64,000 bases of DNA, taken from contig NZ_JACJVI010000014.1 in NCBI RefSeq assembly GCF_014237835.1, forward strand, positions 1 through 64,000. Reading direction: 5' to 3'. Under the pieces are notes generated by a model that had not been told where the DNA came from, did no database searches, and was given only the letters and a program-made list of their open reading frames with translations. The position numbers were made by a program, and so were the translations under genes. Below, one piece after another: positions 34,534-43,648 of the stretch. Origin of the DNA: Rhizobium sp. AQ_MP. Lineage in GTDB: Bacteria; Pseudomonadota; Alphaproteobacteria; Rhizobiales; Rhizobiaceae. Position 1 is the first letter of the stretch, and every line of letters begins with the position of its first letter.

Positions 34534-37500
34534 TCATTCCGCAGCAATCCTGGGCGGCACGCCCGGATCGTTGGCGATCTTCATGGTGGCATCTTCCAGC
34601 TCTGTCTTCAGTCTTGCCTCTTCCTGGGCATGCGGCTTGGAGAAACGAGCAAGCAGGAGATAAGCGACCGGGGTGATATAGAGGGTCACGACCGTCGCAA
34701 AGCCAAGGCCACCGACGATCACCCAGCCGAGCGCAATCCGGGCCTCCGCACCGGCCCCCTGTGCGAGCACCAGCGGCACGCCCCCAAGCACGGTCGCGAT
34801 CATCGTCATCATGACTGGCCGCAGACGGATGCTGCAGGCGGTTTCGATCGCTTCGCGCACCGACAATCCGCGATCGCGCAGCTGGTTGGCGAATTCGACG
34901 ATCAGGATGCCGTTCTTCGCCATGACCCCGACGAGGAGCACGAGACCGATCTGACTATAGACGTTGAGCGTCGAGCCGGTGACGACGAGCGCGAAGACCG
35001 CACAGGCAAGACCGAGGGGAACGGTCGCCATGATGATCAGAGACGAGACGACGCTTTCGAACTGCGCTGCAAGCACCAGGAAGATGATGGCGATCGCGAA
35101 GCCGAAGGTGAGCGCCATGCCGTAGCTGTTTTCTTCCAGCGTCGCAGCCTCGGAAAGCGGGATCAGACGGGCGCCGGGCGGAAGGAGTGGCTGCGCCAGT
35201 TCCGTCACGGCCTGCACCGCATCACCGAGCGCCACCCCGTCCGCAAGACCTGCGGAAAAGGAGACCGATGCCAGTTGCTGTTCGCGGTTGAGCTGCGGGG
35301 AGACGGCTTTCTCTTCCAGCGAGGCGATCGCCGACATCGGCACCACCCGACCGTCGGAGGTCGTCAGGAAGATGTTCTCCAGGTCGGTGGGATCGTTGAT
35401 CGGCTGGGTGCTGGAAACAAGCCGCACCGGGATCGAGTTGCCGTCGACGAAGACATCGGTGACAGAGCGACCTTCCAGCAATGCCTGCAGGGAGGCGCCG
35501 ATGGCGCTGATGTCGACGCCCAGATCAGAGGCCCTTTCCCGATCGATAGTGACGGAAATCTGTGCCTGGGTCGGTTCGTTGTCGAGACGCGGCGTCTGGA
35601 ACTCCGGACGGTCGCGCATCTGCTCAACGACTTGAAGAACAGCCTCGGTCAGCTTCTCGTGGCTCGTCCCGACCATCGCCATCTGCAGACCGTTGCCGGC
35701 ACCCCGGATCCGCAGGCTGTTGGTCTGGAAAACATTGCCACGCAGCGCTGGGACTTTCGCCGTCGCCGCATTGATGTCCTGGGCGATCTGATCCTGGCTG
35801 CGAGTTCGTTCCGACCAAGGCGCAAGCGTCATGACCATGAACGCGCTGTTTGATGAACCCTGCCCCGATATCGAGAAAATGTTCTCGATCTCACCGCTGT
35901 CTCGAAGCGGCTTCAGGTTCTCCTCGACACGCTGGACCTGGTCACGCGTGTAGGACAGGCTCGATCCCTGTGGTGTCGTCAGGCGCATCATCACCATGGA
36001 GCGGTCCTCCCGAGGTGTGATCTCGCTGCGGATCGAGGTAAAGGCGAAATAGGCAGCGCCGGAAAACAGCGAGGCAACCACGATCACGATCAGCGGGTTG
36101 CCGAGGCAGGCCTTCAGCGTACGCCCATAGAAGCGGGAGAATCTCCGACCGAAAGCGCCGAGAACGCCGTGATCGTGATCGGCGTCCCGCGACAGCATGC
36201 GCGATGCCATCATCGGACAGAGCGTCAGGGCCGTGATCGACGACAACAGAACTGCAAATGCCAGAACGAAGCCGAACTCGCGAAACAGACCACCCAGTTG
36301 CCCAGGGAGGAAGGAAAGGGGGACGAACACGGCCGCAAGGGTCGCAGTCGTCGCAAGAACGGCGAAGAAGACCTCCTGCGTACCAAGCACGGCTGCGGCA
36401 CGCGGCCCCATGCCCTCCGACCGCCGCCGGACAATGTTTTCCAGCACCACGATCGCATCATCAACGACGAGACCCGTTGCCAGAACAATCGCCAGAAGCG
36501 TCAGAATATTGATCGAGAAACCGACCAGATAGATCGCAACCAGTGTTCCGATCAGCGCGACCGGCATGGTGAGAGCTGGGATGAGTGTCGCTCGCCAGTC
36601 GCGCAGGAAGAGAAAGAGGACCACGAGCACGATGACCGCAGAGAGCCCGAGCGCCAGCTCGACCTCATGCAGCGCGCCCTCGATGAACACGGCGTCGTCA
36701 CTCGTCACGATCACCCGCGTGCCCTCGGGCAAGGCAGACTGCATGGCGTCGACGGCACCACGAACCCCTTCCGAGATGTTGAGCGTATTGGATTGCGCCT
36801 GACGGATGATGCCGAGGCCGACGCCAGGAACGCCATTCGATCGCAGCGAAGTCGAGCCGTCATCGGGGCCAAGCGTGATTGTCGCGACGTCGCGCAGACG
36901 GACCCGCTCCCCGATCAGGACGTTCTCGAAATCCTCGACGGTCGTCAGGTTGGCGGTTGCCCGCACCACGATGTCCTGCGTCTGTGATTCGAGCGAACCG
37001 GCAGGCACGTCGAGCGAGGCGTTCTGCAGCCCTGTCGCCAGATCGGCGACACTGAGGCCACGGCTGGCAAGGGCGGCCTGATTGACGTCGATCCGGAAAA
37101 CCTTCTCCTGGTCGCCATAGATCTGAACATCGGCCACCCCCTCGACGGCGGCGAGGCGGTCTGAGATCTCGTTTTCGACCAGCAGGGTCAGGTCTTCCAT
37201 GGACAGAGTGCTGGAGGTTACCCCAAGGCGCATGATCGGCTGGGAGTCGGAATCGGCCTTGACGATACGGGGCTCCTCGACGTCGTCAGGCAACTGGTTG
37301 CGAATACGGCCCAGCGCGTCCCGCACATCGTTGGCCGCCACCGCGAGATCGACACTATCGCTGAATTCCAGCGTCGTCCGGCTTTGCCCGAACGAAGAAC
37401 GCGACGACATCGACTTGAGCCCGCTGACACGGGCAACCGCCCCCTCGATGACGCGTGTCACCTCCTGGTCCATTGTCTCGGCCGATGCACCGTCGTAATC

Positions 37501-37683
37501 GGTGCTCACGGTGATGACCGGCTGGTCGACATCCGGCAATTCGCGGATCTCGACGCCGGCAAGCGCTGCAAGGCCGGCGACCACGAGCAGCGTATTGAGC
37601 ACTGCCGCAAGGACCGGTCGGCGGACGAAAAGCGCGGTGAAGCTGCGCCCGGACTGTTCGGAACCGTTCTCTGTCGCGCTCAT
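34534..37683 (-). CDS. RND efflux transporter permease (HAE1 type)
   Basis: 1049 residues, full length for an RND pump with about 12 transmembrane helices and two large periplasmic loops. It shows FVRRPVLAAVLNTLLVVAGL, VLATGLVVDDAIVVLENI with the proton-relay Asp pair in helix 4, and GLVLLVGVMAKNGILIVEFANQLR in helix 10-11. Proton-driven export of drugs or other hydrophobic compounds across the envelope. It starts with a 4-nt overlap with the adaptor gene upstream. No outer-membrane TolC gene or regulator is adjacent. Confidence 0.95.
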   Translation of the reverse strand: MSATENGSEQSGRSFTALFVRRPVLAAVLNTLLVVAGLAALAGVEIRELPDVDQPVITVSTDYDGASAETMDQEVTRVIEGAVARVSGLKSMSSRSSFGQSRTTLEFSDSVDLAVAANDVRDALGRIRNQLPDDVEEPRIVKADSDSQPIMRLGVTSSTLSMEDLTLLVENEISDRLAAVEGVADVQIYGDQEKVFRIDVNQAALASRGLSVADLATGLQNASLDVPAGSLESQTQDIVVRATANLTTVEDFENVLIGERVRLRDVATITLGPDDGSTSLRSNGVPGVGLGIIRQAQSNTLNISEGVRGAVDAMQSALPEGTRVIVTSDDAVFIEGALHEVELALGLSAVIVLVVLFLFLRDWRATLIPALTMPVALIGTLVAIYLVGFSINILTLLAIVLATGLVVDDAIVVLENIVRRRSEGMGPRAAAVLGTQEVFFAVLATTATLAAVFVPLSFLPGQLGGLFREFGFVLAFAVLLSSITALTLCPMMASRMLSRDADHDHGVLGAFGRRFSRFYGRTLKACLGNPLIVIVVASLFSGAAYFAFTSIRSEITPREDRSMVMMRLTTPQGSSLSYTRDQVQRVEENLKPLRDSGEIENIFSISGQGSSNSAFMVMTLAPWSERTRSQDQIAQDINAATAKVPALRGNVFQTNSLRIRGAGNGLQMAMVGTSHEKLTEAVLQVVEQMRDRPEFQTPRLDNEPTQAQISVTIDRERASDLGVDISAIGASLQALLEGRSVTDVFVDGNSIPVRLVSSTQPINDPTDLENIFLTTSDGRVVPMSAIASLEEKAVSPQLNREQQLASVSFSAGLADGVALGDAVQAVTELAQPLLPPGARLIPLSEAATLEENSYGMALTFGFAIAIIFLVLAAQFESVVSSLIIMATVPLGLACAVFALVVTGSTLNVYSQIGLVLLVGVMAKNGILIVEFANQLRDRGLSVREAIETACSIRLRPVMMTMIATVLGGVPLVLAQGAGAEARIALGWVIVGGLGFATVVTLYITPVAYLLLARFSKPHAQEEARLKTELEDATMKIANDPGVPPRIAAE

Positions 37684-38888
37684 CGTGTCGCCACCTCTTG
37701 AGACTGAGCAGCACCCGCCACTTCAACTGCCCCCCCTTCGCGAACCCGCTGCAAGCCCTCAACGGCCACGACATCGCCTTCCTTAAGCGCCGCCTCGACC
37801 AGAATCTGATCGGAGTTGCGCTGAACGATGGTGACGCGTGTCTTCACGGACTTGTTATCAACGATCTGCCAGACGAAGGAGCCTTCGCCATCCCACTGGA
37901 CCGCGAGAGGGTTGACCGCAGCATAGCGGTCGCCGGGAAAACGCATCACGACGTTGAAAGACATGCCGGCTCTCAAGACATCATCGGGATTGTCGATCTT
38001 GGCACGGATGCGAATTGTCCGGCTGGCCTGGTCGACACGGCTGTCAACTGCCTCGACACTGCCCTTGAAAATCTGCCCCGGTCGGGAAACCAGGCTCGCC
38101 TCGATCGGCATCCCTGGCTTGACCGCAGCGGCAAAGCGTTCCGGGGCCCAGAAGTCGACGAGCAGCTGGCTGCGATTGTCCAGCGAGACGATGGCCGTCG
38201 AGTTTGTGACATTGTCGCCGATGCTGACACCGACAATACCGATGACCCCATCGATCGGCGCGATGATATCGCGGCGCTTGAGGTTTAGCTCGGCCGTCGT
38301 CAGCTGAAGCTGCGCCTGCTCCTCTGCAATCTGCGCATCGAGCACATCGAGACGCGAGAAGCTCTGGAGGTTGCGATAGGACTCGGCCTTCTCTGTTGCG
38401 CTGCGCAGCGCAACCACCGCCTGGTCCCGAAGGATGACCTGCTCCTCGCGGTCGAGCCGCGCAATGACATCACCCTTCTTCACCTTCTGGCCCGAGGTAA
38501 CGAGGATTTCCGCGACAGTCCCCGAGGTCTGGGGCATGACCGTCACGGCCTCGATCGCCTCACCGTCGCCAATCGCGCTCAGTCGGCCATTCACGACACC
38601 CATGGTCACGGGCTGCGTGGCGACAAGGATCGCCTGGTTGCCCCCGCGGCGATTGCCTTGCCCCTGTCCCGCGCCTTGCCCACCAGTCTGCGCTTGCTGC
38701 GCACCCTGACCCTGCCCACCCTGTCTCTGCCCTTCGACCTCCGGCGCCCTGCTGACCAGCGAGACGACCGATTGGGGCACACCCATCGACACCAGCGTCT
38801 GCCCTGTCCCGGGCGAAAAATAGACCCAGGCGCAAAGACCGATAAAAATGAGAGCAATACTGATGGCGAGTTGCTTCCAAAGTGGCAT
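37680..38888 (-). CDS. RND efflux periplasmic adaptor subunit
   Basis: 402 residues. An N-terminal membrane anchor (QLAISIALIFIGLCAWVYF) is followed by an unusual Gln/Gly-rich linker of about 30 residues (QRQGGQGQGAQQAQTGG). Then comes the membrane-fusion fold: VMPQTSGTVAEILVTSGQKVKKGDVIARLD, an alpha-hairpin with ILRDQAVVALRSATEKAES, and IDGVIGIVGVSIGDNV. It bridges the pump to an outer-membrane channel. Its stop overlaps the permease start (ATGA at 37680-37683), so the two are translated together. I set the start at MPLWKQL (38888). Confidence 0.93.
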   Translation of the reverse strand: MPLWKQLAISIALIFIGLCAWVYFSPGTGQTLVSMGVPQSVVSLVSRAPEVEGQRQGGQGQGAQQAQTGGQGAGQGQGNRRGGNQAILVATQPVTMGVVNGRLSAIGDGEAIEAVTVMPQTSGTVAEILVTSGQKVKKGDVIARLDREEQVILRDQAVVALRSATEKAESYRNLQSFSRLDVLDAQIAEEQAQLQLTTAELNLKRRDIIAPIDGVIGIVGVSIGDNVTNSTAIVSLDNRSQLLVDFWAPERFAAAVKPGMPIEASLVSRPGQIFKGSVEAVDSRVDQASRTIRIRAKIDNPDDVLRAGMSFNVVMRFPGDRYAAVNPLAVQWDGEGSFVWQIVDNKSVKTRVTIVQRNSDQILVEAALKEGDVVAVEGLQRVREGGAVEVAGAAQSQEVATR

Positions 38889-39165
38889 GCAGGGCTCCGA
38901 ATAATCGAACTGGATGATGTCGGTTAAGTATCGGGCGCAAACCGAAAGTGGCAATGCCGGAACGCCAAGCTTACTGATTTGTAATCTCGCGTCTTTTCAC
39001 GCCGGCGTGATGGCACGCATCTGGACCGGTTCTGCAGAGGCGCTGTGGTCAGGATACCATGCCTGGCAATTGTTTGCCTATGAAATCCGTGCGCAAGAGG
39101 ACTGAAGGAATAAAACCAGAACGCCGTCACTGGCCTTTCAGACCCGAATCACTACATTGGGCCGC

Positions 39166-41643
39166 ATGAGTAACGGTTTCGACGACATTCCCTTCTTTGA
39201 CGAAGAGCCTGCGCCCCGCAAGCCGGCCGCGTCCCTTGCCCCTGCATCGGGTGTTGCGTCCGGTGGCGGTCTCGGCATCGCCGCGCGCGCGATGGCAGCG
39301 CGTGACCAGGCCCGTGCGCCGGACTACCTGTCAGGGCTGAACCCTGAACAGCGCGAAGCGGTCGAAACGGTCGATGGTCCGGTCCTCGTGCTGGCAGGTG
39401 CCGGCACCGGCAAGACGCGCGTTCTGACGACCCGCATTGCCCACATCCTGGCAACCGGCAAGGCCTTCCCGAGCCAGATCCTCGCGGTGACCTTCACCAA
39501 CAAGGCCGCGCGCGAGATGAAGGAGCGTATCGGCCACCTCGTCGGTGGGGCCGTCGAAGGCATGCCCTGGCTCGGCACCTTCCACTCGATCGGCGTGAAG
39601 CTCTTGCGCCGCCACGCCGAACTCGTCGGCCTCTCCTCCGACTTCACCATTCTCGATACCGACGACGTCGTGCGGCTGATCAAGCAGATCATCCAGGCCG
39701 AAGGTCTCGACGACAAGCGCTGGCCGGCCAAGCAGTTCGCCCAGATGATCGACGGCTGGAAGAACAAGGGGCTCGACCCCAGCCAGATCCCGGAAGGCGA
39801 CGCCCGCGCCTTTGCCAACGGCAAGGGCCGCGAACTTTATGTCGCCTATCAGAACCGCCTGAAGACGCTGAATGCCTGCGACTTCGGCGATCTGCTGCTG
39901 CATCCGATCCGCATGTTCAAGGCCAATCCCGATGTCCTGAAGGAATACCACCAGCGCTTCAAATACGTGCTGGTCGACGAGTATCAGGACACCAACACGG
40001 CCCAGTACATGTGGCTGAGATTGCTTGCCCAGCGCCCGCCGGGCGTGCCGCAGAATGTCTGCTGCGTCGGCGATGACGACCAGTCGATCTATGGCTGGCG
40101 CGGTGCCGAGGTCGACAACATCCTGCGCTTCGAGAAGGATTTCCCGGGCGCCAAGGTCATCAAGCTTGAGCGCAACTATCGCTCGACCGAACACATCCTG
40201 GGTGCTGCGGGCTTTCTGATCGCCCACAACGAGGGCCGCCTCGGCAAGACGCTGTTTACTGATCGCGTCGATCCGAACGATGGCAAGGTCGTGGTCCATG
40301 CCGCCTGGGATTCGGAGGAGGAAGCCCGCGCCGTCGGCGAGGAAATCGAACAGCTGCAGCGCCAGCAGCATCCCTTGAACAACATGGCGATCCTGGTGCG
40401 CGCCTCCTTCCAGATGCGTGAATTCGAAGATCGCTTCGTCACGCTTGGCCTCAACTACCGCGTCATCGGTGGCCCGCGCTTCTACGAGCGTCTCGAAATC
40501 CGCGATGCGATGGCTTACTTCCGCCTTGTCTGCCAGCCGGCAGACGACCTCGCCTTCGAGCGCATCGTCAACACGCCGAAGCGCGGCCTCGGCGACACCA
40601 CGATCCGCAATCTGCACGACTATGCCCGTGCCCGCGACATCCCGATGCTTGCGGCAGCGGCGGACATCATCGAGACCGACGAGCTTAAGCCGAAGGCCCG
40701 CAAGGCGCTCTTCGATGTCGTCACCGACTTCCGCCGCTGGCAGACCCTGCTCGAAAACACGCCCCACACCGAACTTGCCGAGCAGATCCTCGACGAGAGC
40801 GGCTACACGGCCATGTGGCAGAACGACAAGTCTGCGGAAGCGCCGGGCCGGCTGGAAAACTTGAAGGAACTCATTCGCTCGATGGAAGCCTTCGAGAGCA
40901 TGCGCGGCTTCCTCGAACACGTCTCGCTCGTCATGGACGCCGAGACCAACGAGAACCTCGATGCCGTCTCGATCATGACGCTGCATTCGGCCAAGGGTCT
41001 CGAATTCGAAACCGTCTTCCTGCCGGGCTGGGAGGAAGGCCTCTTCCCGCACCAGCGCGCGCTCGATGAAGGCGGTCGCGCGGGCCTCGAAGAAGAACGC
41101 CGCCTCGCCTATGTCGGCATCACCCGCGCCAAGCGCCGCTGCCACATCTGGTTTGTCTCCAACCGGCGCATCCACGGCCTCTGGCAGTCGACCATGCCCT
41201 CGCGCTTCCTCGATGAACTGCCGCCGGCGCATGTCGAGGTCGCCGAAGCCGAGACCTCCTATGGCGGTTACGGTCGCAACCCCTACGGCCAGTCCCGCTT
41301 CGACAAGCAGGAGCCCTTCCAGAACAGCTATTCGACGCCCGGCTGGAAGCGCGCCCAGGCCAACAAGACCGACGCCACCCGTGACAACTGGGGCACGCGC
41401 TCGGGCCATGCGGTCGAGCGGATTGGTTATGGCGAGAGTGGCCCGAGGGCAAAGACCATCGAAGGCGAACTCGTCGCGAAGTCGACGACATCAGAACCCT
41501 CCCGTTTCTCGGTGGGCGACCGCGTCTTCCATATCAAGTTCGGCAACGGCAATGTGTCATCGATAGAAGGCAACAAGCTGACCATCGACTTCGACCGTGC
41601 CGGCCAGAAACGCGTGCTCGACGGCTTCGTCGAAAAAGCGTGA
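39166..41643 (+). CDS. uvrD: UvrD/PcrA-type DNA helicase II
   Basis: 825 residues, superfamily 1A 3'-5' helicase in excision and mismatch repair and fork clearance. Motifs are Q-motif LNPEQREAVE, Walker A LAGAGTGKTRVL, Ia AVTFTNKAAREMKERI, II VLVDEYQDTN, III GDDDQSIYGWRGA, IV KLERNYRST, V MTLHSAKGLEFETVFLPG, and VI RRLAYVGITRAK. The last 45 residues (FSVGDRVFHIKFGNGNVSSI... GFVEKA) are the Tudor-like C-terminal domain that contacts RNA polymerase. A 75-residue N-terminal extension precedes the helicase core. Start at ATG 39166; a TTG at 39157 is in frame. Confidence 0.94.
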   Translation: MSNGFDDIPFFDEEPAPRKPAASLAPASGVASGGGLGIAARAMAARDQARAPDYLSGLNPEQREAVETVDGPVLVLAGAGTGKTRVLTTRIAHILATGKAFPSQILAVTFTNKAAREMKERIGHLVGGAVEGMPWLGTFHSIGVKLLRRHAELVGLSSDFTILDTDDVVRLIKQIIQAEGLDDKRWPAKQFAQMIDGWKNKGLDPSQIPEGDARAFANGKGRELYVAYQNRLKTLNACDFGDLLLHPIRMFKANPDVLKEYHQRFKYVLVDEYQDTNTAQYMWLRLLAQRPPGVPQNVCCVGDDDQSIYGWRGAEVDNILRFEKDFPGAKVIKLERNYRSTEHILGAAGFLIAHNEGRLGKTLFTDRVDPNDGKVVVHAAWDSEEEARAVGEEIEQLQRQQHPLNNMAILVRASFQMREFEDRFVTLGLNYRVIGGPRFYERLEIRDAMAYFRLVCQPADDLAFERIVNTPKRGLGDTTIRNLHDYARARDIPMLAAAADIIETDELKPKARKALFDVVTDFRRWQTLLENTPHTELAEQILDESGYTAMWQNDKSAEAPGRLENLKELIRSMEAFESMRGFLEHVSLVMDAETNENLDAVSIMTLHSAKGLEFETVFLPGWEEGLFPHQRALDEGGRAGLEEERRLAYVGITRAKRRCHIWFVSNRRIHGLWQSTMPSRFLDELPPAHVEVAEAETSYGGYGRNPYGQSRFDKQEPFQNSYSTPGWKRAQANKTDATRDNWGTRSGHAVERIGYGESGPRAKTIEGELVAKSTTSEPSRFSVGDRVFHIKFGNGNVSSIEGNKLTIDFDRAGQKRVLDGFVEKA

Positions 41644-41720
41644 GCAGTCGCGGGCCTATTGACGCCTCGACCCCGATTGCGCAGAAGGCAGGCCGTTCGC
41701 CCGTCTGATTGGAGACAGTT

Positions 41721-42503
41721 TTGCAAGTCCTTCCGCAAAGCCGCCTGACCCTCGCCATCTATCTGATCAACATGGATGGGGCCGAGGATCGCATGGAGGT
41801 GATGAACCGCGAAACCGCAGCCGCCGGCATAACTGCGGAGCGGGTACCGGCTGTCATCGGTCGCAACCTCAGCTTCCCGATCCCCGAGTTTTCCGAACTC
41901 TCCTACAAGCTTCTGCACGGCCGCCGCATGAAGTATGGCGAGGTCGGCTGCTATCTCAGCCACGTCGAATGTGCGCGCCGTTTCCTCGCCTCGGATGCGG
42001 ACCTCTGCCTCATCCTGGAAGACGATGTGAGCTTCGAGCCGGACTTTCTGCAAGCCATCGACGCCGCCGCCAGGAACAGCGATGCCTGGGATATCCTGCG
42101 CCTGACGACGGTGAGCAGCGGGCGGAAATTTCCCTACCGCAGGCTGACGGACCGCCGATCGCTGGCGATTGCCCTCACCCGCGAGAAGGGCTCGGGCGCG
42201 TACATGATCAACCGCAAGGCCGCCCGCTGGATCGCAGAAGACCTGGTGCCCATGCGGCTGGCCTACGACATCGCCTTCGATCTCGAATATCTCTCGGGTT
42301 TGAAGGGCGCATTCATCAGCCCGCTCGTCGCAAGCCAGGACACCGGCTTCGAATCACAGATCCAGGGCGACATGAATTCACACAAGCTGCCCCGCTGGCG
42401 CTATCTGACCGTCCTGCCCTATCGAACCTATCTCGAAGTCAGCCGGGTTATCGCTCGAGGAAGCCTGCTCCTCTGGCAGAGGCTCCGCTCACGCGGGCGA
42501 TGA
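41721..42503 (+). CDS. Glycosyltransferase family 25 (LPS-type)
   Basis: 260 residues. GT25 features are LAIYLINMDGAEDRMEVMNR at the N-terminus, MKYGEVGCYLSHVECARRFL, and the DXD-like EDD of LILEDDVSFEPDFL. This family transfers galactose or glucose to lipopolysaccharide, usually at the cytoplasmic membrane face. I chose the TTG at 41721 because GGAG sits 6 nt upstream; an in-frame TTG at 41709 lies before that site. The C-terminal helix (VIARGSLLLWQRLRSRGR) is basic and amphipathic. It follows uvrD by 77 nt. Confidence 0.85.
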   Translation: MQVLPQSRLTLAIYLINMDGAEDRMEVMNRETAAAGITAERVPAVIGRNLSFPIPEFSELSYKLLHGRRMKYGEVGCYLSHVECARRFLASDADLCLILEDDVSFEPDFLQAIDAAARNSDAWDILRLTTVSSGRKFPYRRLTDRRSLAIALTREKGSGAYMINRKAARWIAEDLVPMRLAYDIAFDLEYLSGLKGAFISPLVASQDTGFESQIQGDMNSHKLPRWRYLTVLPYRTYLEVSRVIARGSLLLWQRLRSRGR

Positions 42504-42519
42504 TCCCGCCGTCCGTCTG

Positions 42520-43119
42520 TCACGCTTCGGCAGTGACGTCCTCTGCCGCGAAGGCACGTTGCCAGTGCCGCCGGCAAAGGGACGTATAGGTCTCGTTGCC
42601 GCCGATCAGCACCTGCGCACCGTCGCGCTGCGCCTTGCCGTCTTCGCCGATGCGCACGACCATGGTTGCCTTGCGACCGCAATGGCAGATCGAGCGGGCT
42701 TCGGTGAGTTCGTCGGCGATGGCGAGAAGCGCCTTGGAGCCGGGGAAAAGCTCGCCACGAAAATCGGTCCGCAAGCCATAGGTCATCACGGGGATATCGA
42801 GTGAATCGACAACCCGGGCAAGTTGCCAGACTTGTTCGGTGGTCAGGAACTGAGCCTCGTCGACAAAAACGCATGAGAGCGGCGACGCCGCATGGTCAGC
42901 CCTGATCGCTTCGAACAGATCCGCCTCTGAGCCAAAGGCATTTGCCTCGGCGCGGAGCCCGATCCGCGACCCGATGAAGCCCTTGCCGGCCCGATTGTCG
43001 AGCGCGCTGATCAGCATGGCCACCCGCATGCCGCGCTCCTGGTAGTTATAGGCGGCCTGCAAGAGCAGCGTCGACTTGCCGGCATTCATGGTGGCGTAAA
43101 TGTAGTGAAGTTTGGCCAA
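42520..43119 (-). CDS. tdk: Thymidine kinase
   Basis: 199 residues, TK1 type. It phosphorylates thymidine in the salvage route to dTMP. The P-loop is in HYIYATMNAGKSTLLLQ. The Walker-B-like VFVDEAQFLT holds the catalytic Glu. The lasso region includes SICHCGRKA and YTSLCRRHW, which supply the zinc ligands. The alignment starts at LAKLHYIYATMNAGK, with TTG at 43119; an ATG at 43182 would add 21 residues not found in the family. It overlaps no other gene and converges on the GT25 gene. Confidence 0.92.
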   Translation of the reverse strand: MAKLHYIYATMNAGKSTLLLQAAYNYQERGMRVAMLISALDNRAGKGFIGSRIGLRAEANAFGSEADLFEAIRADHAASPLSCVFVDEAQFLTTEQVWQLARVVDSLDIPVMTYGLRTDFRGELFPGSKALLAIADELTEARSICHCGRKATMVVRIGEDGKAQRDGAQVLIGGNETYTSLCRRHWQRAFAAEDVTAEA

Positions 43120-43233
43120 GGCTTGCTGCTCATAACGGGACGCGTGATGGCGCTGTCTTAGCGGAGAGAAAAGACGGGGCACAAGCTCAGGCCGGCATTG
43201 CCAACAGGAACTATGGCGCTAAAGCCGAGCCGT

Positions 43234-43512
43234 TCACCCCTGCGCCGCTTCCTCGCGGTGCAGCCACATCAGCTCGATCTGCACCGCCGCCTGGAAGTCC
43301 ATGATCTCTGCCCGCATCTCGTCTTCCGGGCAGCCAAGTTCCAGAAGTTCATTGCCGAGCGAACGACAGGTGGTCTTCCAGAATTCCGTAGCCGCATAGC
43401 CATTCAATCGATCGAGTTCGATTGCAGAACGGCGCACCAGATCCCTACGGTTCGCGAGCGGAAAGAAGGCGATGGTCGGGTTGGACTGGCCGTTCATGGC
43501 TTGGCTACTCAT
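43234..43512 (-). CDS. DUF6074-type small Rhizobiales protein
   Basis: 92 residues. The core NPTIAFFPLANRRDLVRRSA, then RLNGYAATEFWKTTCRSLGNELLELGCPEDEMRAEIMDF, matches a family of short Rhizobiales proteins of unknown function (DUF6074 by memory). The start at 43512 (MSSQAMNGQSN) has GAGG 9 nt upstream. The region ahead carries two strong hairpins and separates it from gcd. Confidence 0.65.
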   Translation of the reverse strand: MSSQAMNGQSNPTIAFFPLANRRDLVRRSAIELDRLNGYAATEFWKTTCRSLGNELLELGCPEDEMRAEIMDFQAAVQIELMWLHREEAAQG

Positions 43513-43580
43513 GCGAAACATCCTCACGTTACGGCATGTGTTTAGAATCACATGGTTAACGTTCCGTTTCGCATCAAGCC

Positions 43581-43631
43581 GGGACACGCCGAAGTGTCCC
43601 GAAAGTGAACCCGCCCGGTGTGGGCGGGTTC
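43581..43631. terminator. Tandem hairpins after gcd
   Basis: GGGACAC-GCCGAA-GTGTCCC (43581-43600) and GAACCCGCCC-GGTGT-GGGCGGGTTC (43607-43631) are two perfect stems of 7 and 10 bp. They lie 18-68 nt downstream of the gcd stop on the minus strand. Neither is followed by a T run, so they may be a Rho-assisted or RNA-stabilising terminator. Confidence 0.5.
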
Positions 43632-43648
43632 CAGCCGGAGAGGCTACT

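Noticed and set aside
39009..39105. 31-codon frame starting MARIWTGSAEALWSGYHAW upstream of uvrD
   Set aside because: Trp-rich and protein-like, but too short, with no Shine-Dalgarno and no known family; kept only as a curiosity.
39331..41409. 692-codon open frame on the minus strand
   Set aside because: Antisense to uvrD, whose seven helicase motifs are all present; no protein family in the antisense frame.
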